DNA from: Branchiostoma floridae
Taxonomy: Eukaryota; Chordata; Leptocardii; Amphioxiformes; Branchiostomatidae
Length of the DNA stretch: 64,000 nucleotides
Direction: 5' to 3'
NCBI RefSeq assembly: GCF_000003815.2
Contig: NC_049993.1
Span: 9,853,050-9,917,049 of the forward strand
The notes under the pieces were generated by a model. It did not search any database and was not told the DNA's origin. It worked only from the letters and a program-made list of their open reading frames with translations. Shown one piece after another: positions 11,601 through 26,600 of the stretch (position 1 is its first letter; each line of letters starts with the position of its first letter). A program made the position numbers and the translations under genes.

Positions 11601-14600
11601 ACCAGACTGAGTGTAATATGCCAGTGCAGGGAGCTAACAGACTTTAAAGTTAGCTTGATTCTGAAACATCAAATTTCCACCTCATTGTGCAACTTTTGTA
11701 GTGGTTACATATCTTGATACAACCTTTAGAAAGCTGTATAATGATATAAAGGAGTACCAGTTGGATAAACCAGTGAGAAATTATTGAAAACTGTTGTCTG
11801 TATTTTCTCACAACCATGAAGCTACATCTTCAATCCCATTGAACATATAACATGCCAATGTTCATCTTGTACCTTGATATCATGTTTTGTCTATATTCAG
11901 GCTGGTACCACCAAAGCTGTTCCGGGAGTGGACCCAGCTGTTCATCGAGGGCCATCCGTTGTACGAGGAAAGGGTAAGAACTTCTGGACTGGAATCACTA
12001 CGAGGGTTCTCCTCAGAATTTTTTAGTATAGTGGAGGGGCTGGCAAAAATAAACAAAACCAATGCGCTGCGCTTTTATGAAAATGGGTTCATTTTGCAAT
12101 GATAGAGGGTGTCAAATACTACATGTATAATATATCATAGTGATTCCTTTGTTGTGAAGTGGCAAAACTATTGTTTTGATCATTGGCCATTCACAAGTTT
12201 TTGCAGACAATGCCAACTGGAAAAGTGATGCCACTTGGCACAAAAATCTGTGAATTTTCATTTATATTAGCAAAACTTTAGCCAAGAAAATAGGGAAGAA
12301 ACACACTAAATTTCAAAAGTAGTATAGTGGAGCTGGGCTAGGAGTATAGTGGAGGACGTCCGTTATTCCATCCTCTAGGGAGGACTCTGACTACGATAAC
12401 CATAAATTTGCACCAATGGTGCATGTAGTCCTGTAGTTAATGACCCTACAACAAGCAGGTTGGTAGTTAAAAAGATGGTATTGTTGCCACTTCTTAAGAC
12501 AGGAATTAATGCTGTGGTCTACTGTCCATTGTAGAGAAAAAGCTAGGGGAATATTGCCAGTATAACAAGTCCATATATGTTTATGGTTTATCTCCAAAGT
12601 TTCATGCCTGGGTATGACTAGATAAGCTTTGGCCAGAATACCCTAACTGTTGTCAATTCTTCTTTATCCCCATTTCTGCTCCAGCACATGGCGCAGGATT
12701 CTCCAATAAGGGTAAACTCCTCTACGTCAGCTTGGGTGCTGGGTTGAGGTTAACATAAGAGAGAGCAAGCTAATAGATAGTGCATGAATTGCTCAGGTTT
12801 TAAAAGTATATCCGGTGCCTCTGTCATTGGTCAGGAACTGATTACAGTTAACGCCAGTTTACCTTTATTCGCGGGTAACCTAAATCCGTCTGTGGTCTTT
12901 TAAAACGTGGAATTGAGGGATATCAAGTTGGAGTTGGTTTTAAACTGCTTTATTTTGAAAATATTGCAACTTGAAAACACCGTTCTTTGACTTGATATTC
13001 CTAAATACCATATTTTTTAACTACAACGGATAAAGGCTACTCCGCGGATATAGGTGAACTAGCATTACTGGTCAATTCTTTTTAAAGGAACTAGCAAAAC
13101 TGTCTACATGTAACGCTAGTTCACCTTTATCCGCAGGGTAACCTATATCCGTTGCTTTAAAAAATGGGTATTTAGGGGTATCAAGTTGACGGATGATAGT
13201 TTCAAACTACAATAGTTTGAACATATTACAACTTGAAATCACTGTCCGTTGACATGATACACCTTCATACCTTGTGGATAAACACAACAAATAAAGGTTA
13301 CCCTGCGGGTAAAGGTGAAGTAGCGTTACTTCAAGATTAAAAGGTTCAGACGTCTTTAAGTCTTAGAAGGTAATGATCACAGATAATCATGAAAGCCACA
13401 CTGATTCTATAACATCTTAAGTCCAAAGAAACACAAATGATGAAGAAATCTTCAACTTTCCTCTGTTGTACACAGGACCCCACAGCAGAGGGCAGCGAGC
13501 CCACACCGGAGCAGATTATTGAAATGGAGAAGCAGAAACTCCTGAATGATGGAGATTTCAAGGAGTATAAGGTAGGTCATCATCATGATCATAAAAAATT
13601 ATACCTTTGTATTAACAAGAAAAAAAACTTTTAAAAAAATCTTCACGGCACCTTTAGTATCATTCCACACTAAAAATTACACACACAACATCTTCAACAT
13701 TTGCTGATAATAAAAGTCTTTGCTAATTGTTGAATCATTTCAAATGTGTTAAAAAGCCTTTGCTTGACTTAACGTAGCCAACATCTTGTGATACAATGAG
13801 AGTGTCTAAAAAACATTCTCATAATTCCACCAGGTGTCATTATACCGCCACCTCAAAAAATGTTGTTATAGAGGCCTTCTCAAGATTGTCTTCAACACCT
13901 AAATATCCTATTTGTATTACATATAAGATATTTAACATTCGATGTTCAAGACGATCTTGGGAAGACCTCTATACTAACGTTTTTTTGAGGTGGCGGTATA
14001 ATGACACCTGGTGGAATTATGAGAATGTATGTTACATACTAGTAACAAAATGTGCTACTTACACAAATAGTAAAGAATATAAGGTTTTGTGAAGGAAATA
14101 CAGTCAAACCTGTCTATAGCGGCCACTCAACGGACCGGACAAATATGGCGCCTATAGACAGGTGGCCTCTGTATAGAGGTGGCAACTTGTAGATAAAATA
14201 CCCAAGGGACCGACAAAAAGTGGCCACTATGGACAGGTGGCCCCTCTGTAGAGGTGGCCCCTAATACAGGTTTGACTGTACAATCCTTTAAAGATTTGAA
14301 TTTTGCTCCAACAGGAGATGATGGGTGAGTGGGAGCCTCCTGATGGTTCAGAAATCAACAACGAGAAGAACAACAACGTGGTGGGACACATCGTGCAGAG
14401 GATCTTCAACATTGTTTCTCCCCCAAAGGTGGGAATCATTTAGAGATAACAGATTATGTTTCTCCTTTTTAAAAAAAATTTATTACATGAAAGAATTGGC
14501 TCAACTTATTTATTGAGGTAGCAAAGATCCAAATTATCATATCAACTTTTGGGCATTAAGGGCATTTAGTTTACCTAAATGAGTTAAACTCAAATGCCTT

Positions 14601-17600
14601 TAATCCCCAAAAGTTGATATGATAATTTGAGGTAGTCAGCTTATAATGAGACAATATTTTCATAATTCATAGTATCACAAAATGCCTGTCGTTCACTTTA
14701 TATTCGAATTTTTGTAGTGCAATTACTGACAATACAAAGTTATCAAACTGTGGAAAAAAAAAGATGGTAATAGTAAAGGTTACAATGTCTATGAGTATGA
14801 AGCTAATCTGAGATTACTGTAAATGCAGAAATGTTCGCGGTGGATTAATGTTCGCGGTTTTCTCGGTAACCGAACGTTTTTCTATTATGGTATTAGACTG
14901 CAGTCTATGGTGTAACCGCGAACTCAAATCCACCGCAAAAAGTCCTTTTTCCCGCTACCGCGAAATTAAATCCCCGCGAACTTAAATGCATTTACTGTAT
15001 TCCAGAATGGTTGTCCAATAAAGTGCACTTGATGTTCACCTGTGTTCCTTTGTCCACAGCCACCGCCCCCTCCCCCAGAGTTTCCCCCCTTCCCTGTGCG
15101 AGCGTGTGCTGTCGGCAAGCTGTTTGGCGGCAAGTCTTCAGCTCTCAGGATACTTGCAGAGAGTGAGTACAATAACATGTGGTAACAGGCATATACCTGG
15201 TAGATACAAAATTCATCTTTGATAGAAGCATTAGAGCTTAAAAGCTGTACTTGATAGCTTGTCTTGTGAAGAAATGCAAGGCATATTACTCTGTATAGTT
15301 GATCTTAAGACTAAAGATTGCACAACAGTATGCCCTGTCCTTGGTGCTGAAAACCATACACAATGCTAGTTCACCCTTCCGTGGAGTATCTTATGTCTGT
15401 TACTCTAACAAAACAGGTTATTTAGGGATGTCAAGTCAACAGATATGATAGATGGAAAAAGAATAAGTTAATTGTTGTCATAGCAGCCATATTATGCAAT
15501 TCATTGTGTTATGATATCAATGGGTAGACATTGCATTTTTGATACAAGACTTTTTGTGCTTCGTGTTTACACTATTTTATTTTGCCCTTATGCACTAACA
15601 AGGAGAATTAGGAGGTTTGTGCACACTTCATTTATATGCTGCTTTACCTTACACCCTTCTCATGCATAACCTGATAATAATACTTGCAAAATAAATTCTC
15701 TCAAAAACCTTTACTGTCAAGGAATTAAGTACCAGGTAACTTTATGATCATCAAAAGCAGCCGGTAAATGATTTATTTTTTCCTTGATTTATCATAATAC
15801 ATGTACAAGCCTTGCTGAAAACCAATGATTTGCTACAACAAGTAACATTCATTGGCCACATTTCAACAATTTCAAAGCAAAAGCGATCATTTTGTGTTCC
15901 TGTCTTGTAGGCCATCGTCTGGCAGTGCTGTCTCCAGATCAGCTGGTCACAGAGGCAGTGGAAGCCTTCAAGAATGGAGAAGTGCTGGAGGATGTCACGC
16001 CTTCAACGGTACTTTTTTTCCCACACTGGAGAAAATCTATGTTTATTCATAACAAACTCAAGACAATTTGTAATTCGGGGTCCAAAAGTTCTTTGATGTG
16101 ATGAATTTGATGCTCATGAGAATAAAACTGTTGAAAAAGAAATGTAGCAAATTTGTTATGACAGTACATGTTTGTACCACCCTACCAACTTTGATTACAT
16201 AACTCTTAGTATAGAATCCTTGTGTGATTGTACACCAATTACCAAATACAGAAGATAACGTTATGTAATGCCAACCATTTGTCTGTTTTGCAATATTATG
16301 GTGCATTGTGAATTAATAACTATTTCATCAATCTACAGTCAGATGAGGTGTTTGAGGAGGTGCAGGCAGCAACAGAAGTCACGCCGGCAACCGTACTGTC
16401 CGACAAGCCAGAAGGGGCGGTTCCTGCACAGGAATCTGTGCCAGGTGAGTTAACTTAGACCATTGATGGTTGATCTCGTGTCAAAAATGTCTAAAACTAA
16501 AAGACTTATTTGAGCAGTTTAAACTCTGAATTTGATAATTATGATGGAAACTGTACCAGTGACCACCCTAGCATAAGGGTCACCGGATCATTATCTCTGT
16601 TGTTTTCTTTTTTAATGGGTTTATTGAAAACAAGGCTATTTGACCGCTTATAGGCATTGGACTAAGGTGAGGGATGGTGGAAATTATCATGCAAGTAGAT
16701 AGCAGTGAACATTGGTTTTGAAGGCTTGAAGATTATATACTGAAGTATATTGAGTGAGTTTCATAGTTTGGCAGTCGGAGGAAAGAAACTGTTGCTGTAG
16801 CCTCTTGTGGCCTCTTTTTGATGGTCACTTCTTTTGCTGTAGACCCAAGCATTAGAAGCATGTGTATTTTCTTCGTGCCCTTGCTTGGTGACTTGACAGG
16901 TTTTACAGTAATATGAGAATTTGTGCCGTGTGTTATCTGTACAGGTATAACCCCCCAGCCCAGTGTGACAACAGTAGTGGAACCTGCCACTCCTGAATCC
17001 TCTGAGAAGAAGGCTGCCTCTGCCAGGCAAGATGGGGAGGACCAAGGTACGTTATGAGCTCTTTTCTTTGCAATCTGCAGGTAAATCTTTTTGTATTCAG
17101 GCAGTGCTAGTCATGTTTTGATCAAGAATTGAGACTGCTCTATTTACAATGTATCTTAAGCTCTGTGAATATGCCCACAATGTGTTCTGGCCTCCCCTGT
17201 GTGTCTGGATTCGTAAAAAAGAAATTCAATGCTTGTATCATAATACTGCATGTCAGCGCTCTCAATGTCAACTTTACTTGGATATCCTCTATGAAATGTC
17301 ACAGCACATGTCCATATTCCAGCTGTGGATAACAGGGAATATTTCTCCATATTGTAAATGAGGAGACTCTTTTCCCCCACTATCTACAGTAGACAATGTC
17401 CAGAAAAGAAGGCTCTGTAAGCCTTGAAATGAAGGTCTCCAATTACAGTAGAAGCCAGTTAATTGCACAACAGATTATGCACACTTCTGTTAAGCGGCTT
17501 CTACTGTATTAGGTGAAATAAATCTTGCTTGCCCCTAATACAGTAGTCTATTGTTGCTCTCTTCAGAAGGAGAAAAGCTTCCCTTGTCTGGCAGCGCCAC

Positions 17601-20600
17601 TCCCCTGGGTGAGTCCGGTGGTCTCAGTCCTCGGAGCAGTGTTAGGAAATCTAGCGCCAGGAAGAGCGACAGTTCACACCCTGAGGTATGGGTGGTTGTT
17701 TTCTTGTTTGCTCTAGTCTTTATTCATTCATTAAAAATGCTGACCTTAGATTGTATGTAACAGATATCAATCAGTTGTCAAATGCATGTGTAATGTAATA
17801 TTTTCTATAATTAGGATTTCATACTTTCTCTGCCTTAAGGTATTGAAAAGTCCTCTGACTTTAAATGGCATTTTGAATAGGAATGTCCTGAAAGCATCCT
17901 AGTCTATCTTAAAATGTCTTGAAATAACTTTTGAAATTTATTGTCCAGCATGCAGTATTTTTACTTACTTCATTTTTGACTTGATTTTAGCATACTTGAA
18001 TAATGATACTGCACAATTTCTGAAGCTTCATTACATTAAGAGCACCTTACTACATCAAGTTTCCTGGTAGAATTCTCACCAAGAGGGTCTGCTACAGTCA
18101 GTCACATGTGTGTGTTTTTTTCTCCCAAAAAAATCAGCCCACCACCAGAGCTAAGCTGGGTTCCAAGGCCATCAAGTCTCTGAGGAGGGGCAAGTCTGTG
18201 GACGACCAGATCCTGGTGGACATCGTCATTGATGCGATCAGGTAGGACAAAAGCAATATTGTCAAACTGTACCTAATATTTCTGTCATGTTTATAGTCTT
18301 CCTGTAAAAAATTGCACATGGCATGCAGCCACTCTGTCATTGATAGAACAACTAATTGTGATGGAGAGTGAAGATTGGTCTATTTGGTGAAGTCCTGTGA
18401 AAGACTCATGTACACAGTCTTTCACAGGACAATGAGTTTAACACTTGTTGCCACAGAATATACATTCATATTGTCCCACATCTAATTAACGTGCCATTCA
18501 GCACTAGGGACAGGGCCACATGTGTTGCTGATGTGTTAATTTAGGCACATGTCTGTTGTAATTTTTCTCAGTTTTTTTTTACTCCATAACGTTATATGTC
18601 ATGTCCCTTCCTGTCCTACCAGTCTTGTTGGTGCGTCATTCAGCACCAGGGACAGGATCAAATTTTGGGTTGGTTTATCATTCAGCACCAAGGACAGGGC
18701 CACATGTCTTGTTAGTGTGTCACTGGGGGACAGGGACACCAGTCTTGGTGTGTAATTCAGCACCAGGGACAGGGACTCATGTCTTGTTGGTGTGTCACTC
18801 GGGGACAGGGACACCAGTCTTGTTGGTGTGTAATTCAGCACGAGGGACAGGGGTAACAGTCTTGTTGGAGTGTCATTCAGCACCAGGGACAGGGACTCAT
18901 GTCTTGTTGGTGTGTGAATGTACATGTATACACACATCTACACTAGATTCTTTAGTAATTTTCCTCCTTACATGTAATGTTCCTTTCCCTCCTGTCCCAG
19001 ACGGCTACCCGAGGGAACAGGCTGGGTGCTGGATGGTTTCCCCATGACTCTGCAACAGGGGAAGCTGCTAGAAAAGGCTCTGACTGGAGCCGAACCGTCA
19101 GCATCTGGCAGCAAGGTTTCCGCCACTACCAGGAAGGTAAGAACTATGACTATGTCATACCTGGCTGATGATAGATTTTGATGTACTTGTAGGTATTGAA
19201 GACCAGTGCAATATCACCCAGGTGTCAGGAAAACAATTTCTGCAAAAAAACCAAATGGGGTTGCAACGTTTACCATGGCAATAGCTCATGCATCTTGGAT
19301 ATCTTCCTAACTATTCCTGTGATTATTATCTACAAATCTTGCGATGAACGTGACAGTGAGTTTGTCCCCTGACGAGCTCGCCTGCCCCAAAAATGAACTA
19401 AAAACTTTTGGCCTTGTTGTCTTCGAATGCACTGTTATGGAAGCCTTTTTAAAAATGTGTGAAACACGTGGATGTCTGAAGTGTGCATACTTCGGAAATT
19501 ACTGTTGCTGCGCTAGTGGATCACCAAAAAATTTATCATTTGGCGGTATAAGTATTACTGGCAGTGTTATGCCAATAGATGTTAAGTGGCTGAGGGAGCA
19601 TCTAAAAATGAGTTGACTTGGAAAATTGACAGAATCCTTCAGCTTGTTAGTGAGCTAGCCATCTCTTCTCCACAAGTACAGTTGTGTTACTCTCATTCTC
19701 AAGGTCACAATGCAACATTTCTTTCCCTCAGATATCCAAAAAGTCTTCCCTTGCCCTTGACCCCAACCCTGGTAAGGAGCCCCCCTCCCCCCCGCCGGGC
19801 ATTGATGTGGTCATCCTGTTTGACATTCCTGATGACGTTGCTCTGAAAAGGGCTGCAGGCAGATCATGTAAGTTCACTTGAGTTTGGTAAATATTAGGAA
19901 TGAATGATGTACATGTCATGTAGGAAAAATGCAGTATGTCCTCTAACAATTTTGAAAGGAAATATCATCAAGACTGTGAACACAATTCAGTCAATTGTCA
20001 ATTGATATTACCAGAAAATAATGCGCCCAAAGGACAGATTACTAATTAAAAGTTTTCACTCAGCAATTTTAGTTTGATTCCATATTAGGGCTGTCTCAGG
20101 ACCTGTCCTTCCATCCCAGGATGGAAATTTGCTTGTTGTGACCAAAACAAATTCCTTCAGTCCGTTGAGAAAATCTGAACTTCATGAAAATGTATTTTCC
20201 CAGGCTTGAAATGACAGATTTAACATTATGGCAAATTAACAATGAGTGAAACAGAAACAATTTTAAAGCTCAGTAAGGAGACAGCCATGTTCCAAATATA
20301 TTCAAACTTGACAGTTATGTGGTTTAATCTTCCCTATTTCCCCAGATGCCCCCCAAGCTGACCAGCAGTACCAGCAGGAGTTTAACCCCCCTCCCGAGGG
20401 CAGTCAGACCGGGCTGGGGAAGACGGAGAAGGTGATCCCTGTGGAGGACCCTGCACACGACCAGGAACAGGTGCAGCACAGGTAAACACATCCTGCTGCA
20501 CACCTGGGTTTAAAGCAGGGTTCTAGCCAACATCCGTCATTCCGTCTTTTGAAGGAATTTAACTGTTGACCTGGATCGGATATATAGCTTATGATTGTGA

Positions 20601-23600
20601 TTTATCTGTCTTTCATGTTTCAGTTGTACTTATATGTTCAAATGTGTTTGTCTACTTATTTTCTCTGTAATTTGTTTTTATCTCCTTGTATACGGATGTA
20701 TTATGTGAAACTTTATGTATATGTGGAACTGGGCCCTATTGAAAACCAGTTTATCAAAATTGAATAGGCCACCCAGGCGTTTGAAAATAAACAAACAAAC
20801 AAACAAACAAACAAACAAACAAACAAACAAACAAACAAATTTGGACACTGGGGACGGACAAAATTTTGCACTGACAAAAATCAGCATGCAAAGATATTGA
20901 TTGAACCAAGCGGAGTCTACCAGCAAAATCAGGTTTCAAAATTTTCCTGAGGGAGCATGCCCCCTGACCCCTTTGGACCGCCGCGAATTGGACAGGATTT
21001 CTATTCAAAATGAAGGGGACGACTAAAGCACTGGTTTATGGTCCACTGCTCTTTTCAATGCTCTTATAATCCATACCTTTACCCTCACCTCGTATTGTGT
21101 ATACTTTAAAATGTCTAAGAAAGTTACTATAGTCAGTTTTTTTTTTCCTTTAGGTTTTATGGTCACACTTTTCAAGACCCAACAAAGGTAGACAAATAAG
21201 CCTTCTTCCTTCTATCTGGTAAAATGTTGTTAATGTACTCGTTTGTTTCTTGTTTTGTCAAACCAGGATCACAGGTTTCCATGATGCCTGGTCCAAGCTG
21301 GAGAAGCTGTTTACAAAGATGGGGATCCTGTCACGAGTGGACGCTGACATGGAACAAGCAGAGGTGGTGAATGAAGTGGAGAGGGTTCTGCAACATACTT
21401 TGGACAAGGTACATGACTCTGGACACTTGCACTGTTCTGGAGCAAACTAAAATTAACTCGTACTGCATTTGATTCAACCCTCTTATAAAATAATGCCCTA
21501 TTCTATCAAATTAAGTGAATGCATGAAATACTCACTCTCATTTCTCTGCTGAATATATACTAGTTATGATATTTTCCTTTCAATGACATTTATCATACAG
21601 TGTTATTAGTTGTCAAATAGTGTTTAAAAGATATGCTTTCACTGGCCATCTTTACAGTCAGAACTTCTACAGTATAAAACAGCTTCTAGGGGTTAGAATT
21701 GACCTTTGATATTCCTTCATGTCCGGTAAACTCAGCTGCAGAATAAGGACAAACCCCCAGAGATTGTGAAAAACAAGCCAACTGACATTCCTCCCCTGAA
21801 AGTTAAACCAGAGATAGAACTAGTTATCATCTAATACGTAAATGTTTAACCATACTGGGATGTCTGTCTAACAGTTTAATGTACATTCTCAGCTCCAGAA
21901 CAAAGACAAACCCCCAGAGATTGTGGAAGACAAAGCGACTGACATCCCTCCCTGGAGGTTAAACCAGAGATAGAACTAGAACATATATATCATATAATAC
22001 GTAAATGTTTAACCATACTGGGATGTCTGTCTAACAGTTTAATGTACATTCTCAGCTCCAGAACAAAGACAAACCCCCGGAGATAGTGGAAGACAAAGCG
22101 ACTGACATCCCTCCCTTGGAGGTCCCACCAGAGATGAAGGACGGACCCTCACAGCCGCCCTCCAAGCAGGGGTCACGTGCGGGCTCTGCTCGACCTTCCT
22201 CATCGAAGAAGGACGCAAGATCACGATCTGGTACTATCATAACTGTGTTCAGAAATTGTTTTATTCTATATATAAATTACATGGTATGCCCTTTAATGTT
22301 GATATTTATGAAAAATGTTGCTCTGGCATATTTGAATTCTATTGCAATCTGATACACGGTGGATTTAGTTTTTGGTTTTGCATCAAATCAGCCTTTAAGG
22401 CTATATTTTGAGTCTTGATTATTAAGACTTCCATACTTTTTTTTTCATGAATACTGGACAATTTGTTTCTAGCAGCTCAAAGTCAAATCCCAACTTGCAT
22501 TGAACCTTTAAAATCTAATTATTCAAAGCTTATGAATAAGACTGTATTTAACTCTTCTTTGTCACAACTGTAGAATTAGTATTGTGCTCTCTCACGTAAC
22601 ATTATGCTGAATATTGATTTTTCACCTTAATCTTTCCAGCCTCCCCGAAGGGTCGAAAGTCGCCCAAAGGTTCGGCAAGGGACCGGTCAGGATCACCCAG
22701 CAAGAAGAAAGACAAGCTGGAGGCTCGCGAGAGCAAGTCACGCGACCGGTCCCGTAGTGGCTCCGCAAAGCGGGGAGGGTCTGGGAAGAAGGGAAAGTAA
22801 GTGAAACTCATTTGTATCAAGTCCACTAAGGCTTTGTTTTTTTATTTTACTTCGCAGAGACATCCAATGGCGCTAGGAAACTGCCTCTGTACTCAACCGT
22901 CACCATCAGGAAAACACCAGTCTCTGAACCAGAACCAGTAACTGTAACAGTTGTATCTTTAGCTTAGCTTTAACTTCCCTACTGCATTAGGTATGCACGT
23001 CTTTTAAAGTGACGTTGGAATAGACAATGATGCAGAAAAAAGTTTTCTGATTTGTTTCTAATTTCTTCCAACAGGAAGACACCAGTCCCTGAGCCAGAAC
23101 CAGAGCCGGATGAGGAGCCCACGGGACCGCCGCCTCCCCAGCCGGGGTCCGAGGAATGGGAGTACGTCAGCGAACCCATCACGGAGGTATGGATAACTTT
23201 CCTGTACCATTGTTATTAAAAGATATTGTAAGCAACAACCTGATCATTTAAGGATGTATTGTAATTCACTTTGTCTTCTCGGTACCAAACTGTCACGGTC
23301 TGAGAAAATTTAACTTGTTCTCGGAACTAAATGTTCATTGTCGTGGCAAGTGCACATAAAAAAAGTCTGTGAATTATTTGTTATCAGTAATGATAAGTTC
23401 ATGTTACAGTCGTCACCGTGAAAACCGTGAACATAATAGCACATTGAAAAAATCAGGAATTACAGTATGTGCTGAATTTACAGTTTTGTAATACTATATA
23501 TTTTTCTGACGACTACTGAAGTTGGGGATAAAATTCCTGTAACATTGTTGTAGTTAAACTAGTGCACCTTAATCTGCTGAGTAAGCTATGTCTGTTGTGT

Positions 23601-26600
23601 TTAGAGAAACAGGGTATTTATGGATCATCATCATCGGTCAACGTAATCACACATGTTTGCACATGTTTACACACGACGGGGTTATACCGCCCCTTACTGG
23701 GTGACATACCCTTTCGCTGGCTAATTACAAGACGGGGATGCGCCAGGTCTCCCGTCTGGGTGAATGATGTAATTCACCATATGGCTGATACTAGACAGAG
23801 GTTTGCCCAGCCTCCATCCGGGTGATTTGAAGTGAATCCCCAACTCCCGACAGAAGAATTTAGCACCACACACACCGCACCATCGCAGGGGGGGGGGTTC
23901 TTTTAGGTCCATGGGTGGGGGTCTCCCCATACACGGGGCCTCCATTTAACGTCTTATCGGAGGGGAGGGCCCATGTTCTCATTTCACCTGAGTAAAGTGA
24001 GGAAACCGTGTAAAGTGCCTTCCCAAGGGCCCAAGATCGGTAACACAGCAGCTGGATTGGAACCCGCAACCTCTCGGTCACGGGCCGAACACGGTCCCAC
24101 TGCGCTACGCGGTCCCACAAACTTCTATTTAGGGATATTAAGTCAATGATATCCCTAAATACTTCTATCTTCTGGTGTAATCAATAACTTCTATCTTCCG
24201 CTGTAGTCTACAATACCTCTATCAAGTCCTGAAATGTTATGCCAAGCCTGGGCCATCATTTTTGGTTGATCTTTTTTTTCAAAAATGTATAATTCTTTGC
24301 CAAGTCCCTAGCAGAATTGTTTATCCATTCTGCAAAATTGTGTGTGTGGCACAAGGGCAAAGAAAATAGAGATAGGCACCACCCTACACACCATGTTGTT
24401 TGGAAAGGACTTTAATTCTTTTTTTTTTTCAAACGTACAGGAGGTGGCACAAATCCTGTCCCCCCACTGGGAGACTGTGGAAGGCACGTACGTAGGAGCG
24501 AGTAAAGTCATCTTCCACAAGCTGCGCGAGGAAAGGGAGGCAATCATTCGCTATCTGTATGCCGCCAGGTATGTATAGAAAAGCAGCTGAGGCCGACAGG
24601 GCCATCCAGTTAAACCTTCTCGAACAAGATCTCTTCAGTGTCACTGACGGAAACTAGTGAATGCTAGTTGAAACTTCTGACCGTCTCCAAAATCATATCC
24701 ATTTGCTTGAGTAACTGCATTTTGGCGTATCTTATTACCTGGATGTCTAACCTTCATCGACGTACAGGTTATGTAATATGAATACTATTATGTATATGAN
24801 NNNNNNNNNNNNNNNNNNNNNNNNNNNNNNNNNNNNNNNNNNNNNNNNNNNNNNNNNNNNNNNNNNNNNNNNNNNNNNNNNNNNNNNNNNNNNNNNNNNG
24901 CCTGGGCCATCATTTTTGGTTGATCTTTTTTTTTCAAAAATGTAGAATTCTTTGCCAAGTCCCTAGCAGAATTGTTTATCCATTCTGCAAAATTGTGTGT
25001 GTGGCACAAGGGCAAAGAAAATAGAGATAGGCACCACCCTACACACCATGTTGTTTGGAAAGGACTTTAATTCTTTTTATTTTTAAACGTACAGGAGGTG
25101 GCCCAAATCCTGTCCCCCCACTGGGAGACTGTGGAAGGCACGTACGTAGGAGCAAGTAAAGTCATCTTCCACAAGCTGCGCGAGGAAAGGGAGGCAATCA
25201 TTCGCTATCTGTATGCCGCCAGGTATGTATATAGGTATTGGTCTGTGTACATTTTCAGGAAGATCTCAGTTAATGGATAAGTTAATGATACTGTAAATGC
25301 AGAAACTTTTGCGGTGGATTTATATTTGCGGTTTTTGCTGAACCGCGAACTTAAAACCACCGCAAATAGTTATAGAATAAGTACAGTATGCGACCACAGT
25401 ATAGTACTGTAAATAAGTTCGCGGGATGGCGCTACCGCAAATTCAAAACCACCGCGAATACTGCATTTTCCCGCTGCCGCGAAATTAAATCCGTGCGAAC
25501 TTAAATGCATTTACAGTACTACAGAAAAATATCTGATAGTTTAGTGTAAGTTGGTTCTGTCTTTGGTCCCGAACATCTGTGTACTGTTAGGTATTGGTTT
25601 GTGTACAGTTTATGGATATCAATTTGATATCATCTACTATATTTTAGTGTAAGTAGGTCCTTTCCTCGGTCCTGAACTCTTGTATGCTATCTGGTATGGC
25701 TGGACAACAGTAAATCTTTGGGAACAGTTTATTGATGGAATTAATGTTATCTAAGGGAACATCATCTGATCTTTTACTGTGAGTTGGCCATGTCCTTGGT
25801 GCTGAACACCACTAATTTAACAATAACAATACAAAATTTAACACAAGTCATTACTAAGTACTTCTATGTTCCTTGTGTAGGGAGGACTATAAGAAGTACC
25901 TGAAGCATCCTGATGGTAAGCAGGAGTTCCTGTCCCACTGGCAGGAGGAAGGACTACAACAACATTCCTGAGTTAAAATGTACTAAAATGTCAAATATTT
26001 CCTGTGTTTTTACTTAGGGAAGACTATAAGAAGTACCTGAAGCGCCCTGATGGTAAGCAGGAGTTCCTGTCCCACTGGCAGGAAGACTATAACAACATTC
26101 CTGAGTTAAAATGTACTAAAATGTCAAATATTTCCTGTGTATTTACTTAGGGAAGACTATAAGAAGTACCTGAAGCGCCCTGATGGTAAGCAGGAGTTCC
26201 TGTCCCACTGGCAGGAAGACTATAACAACATTCCTGAAGACATGCGGGAGGATGAAGACACCAGGGCCGAACTGCACCAGAGAGTCGACGTAAGGAAACT
26301 TCAGTATGGCCAGTAGAGGCCTAATCATGTAGATAACATGCTTTCAACAAAATGTTTAGACAACTTCACAAGTGCTTGTTACTAAGGGAGCTTTTGAGAT
26401 GCACTCTGTCTGTCTTTCAACCTGGCAAGATCTTGTAGTTTTCTTGTCATGTGACTGAGGATTTTGACTATCACTTGACGAGACACGAGCATTTTCCCTT
26501 AGCATTTTTCCTTCATTTTCCCATGTCTATTTGTACCAGTCACTTGTATTGTAATTAACCCATGCATAGTCTGCCAATAATCTCAAAAAATTGAGGCTAG

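Larger units (their letters stand above)
15060..21408 (+). other. SPEF2: SPEF2 segment: adenylate-kinase-like domain, exons 17-26
   Basis: Exons 15060-15162, 15911-16008, 16339-16444, 16945-17046, 17567-17685, 18138-18241, 19001-19136, 19732-19867, 20346-20481, 21267-21408. The first encodes a proline run and GKLFGGKS, which fits the GxxxxGKS P-loop; exon 23 gives GWVLDGFPMT, exon 24 IDVVILFDIPDD, and exon 25 YQQEFNPPPEGSQTGLGKTE, the typical AK substrate-loop region. An insert of about 100 Ser/Thr/Pro-rich residues (exons 18-21) separates the P-loop part from the rest. Whether it is catalytically active cannot be told from sequence. Confidence 0.9.

Noticed and set aside
18599..19047. Overlapping open frames of 112 and 148 codons on opposite strands
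   Set aside because: They are translations of the 42-bp minisatellite unit, with no splice or domain support.
20678..21008. Open frames with CLFV or KQTN repeats
   Set aside because: Run through the AAAC microsatellite.
24788..25015. Minus-strand open frame spanning the gap
   Set aside because: Includes the 100-N gap, so it is not a real reading frame.
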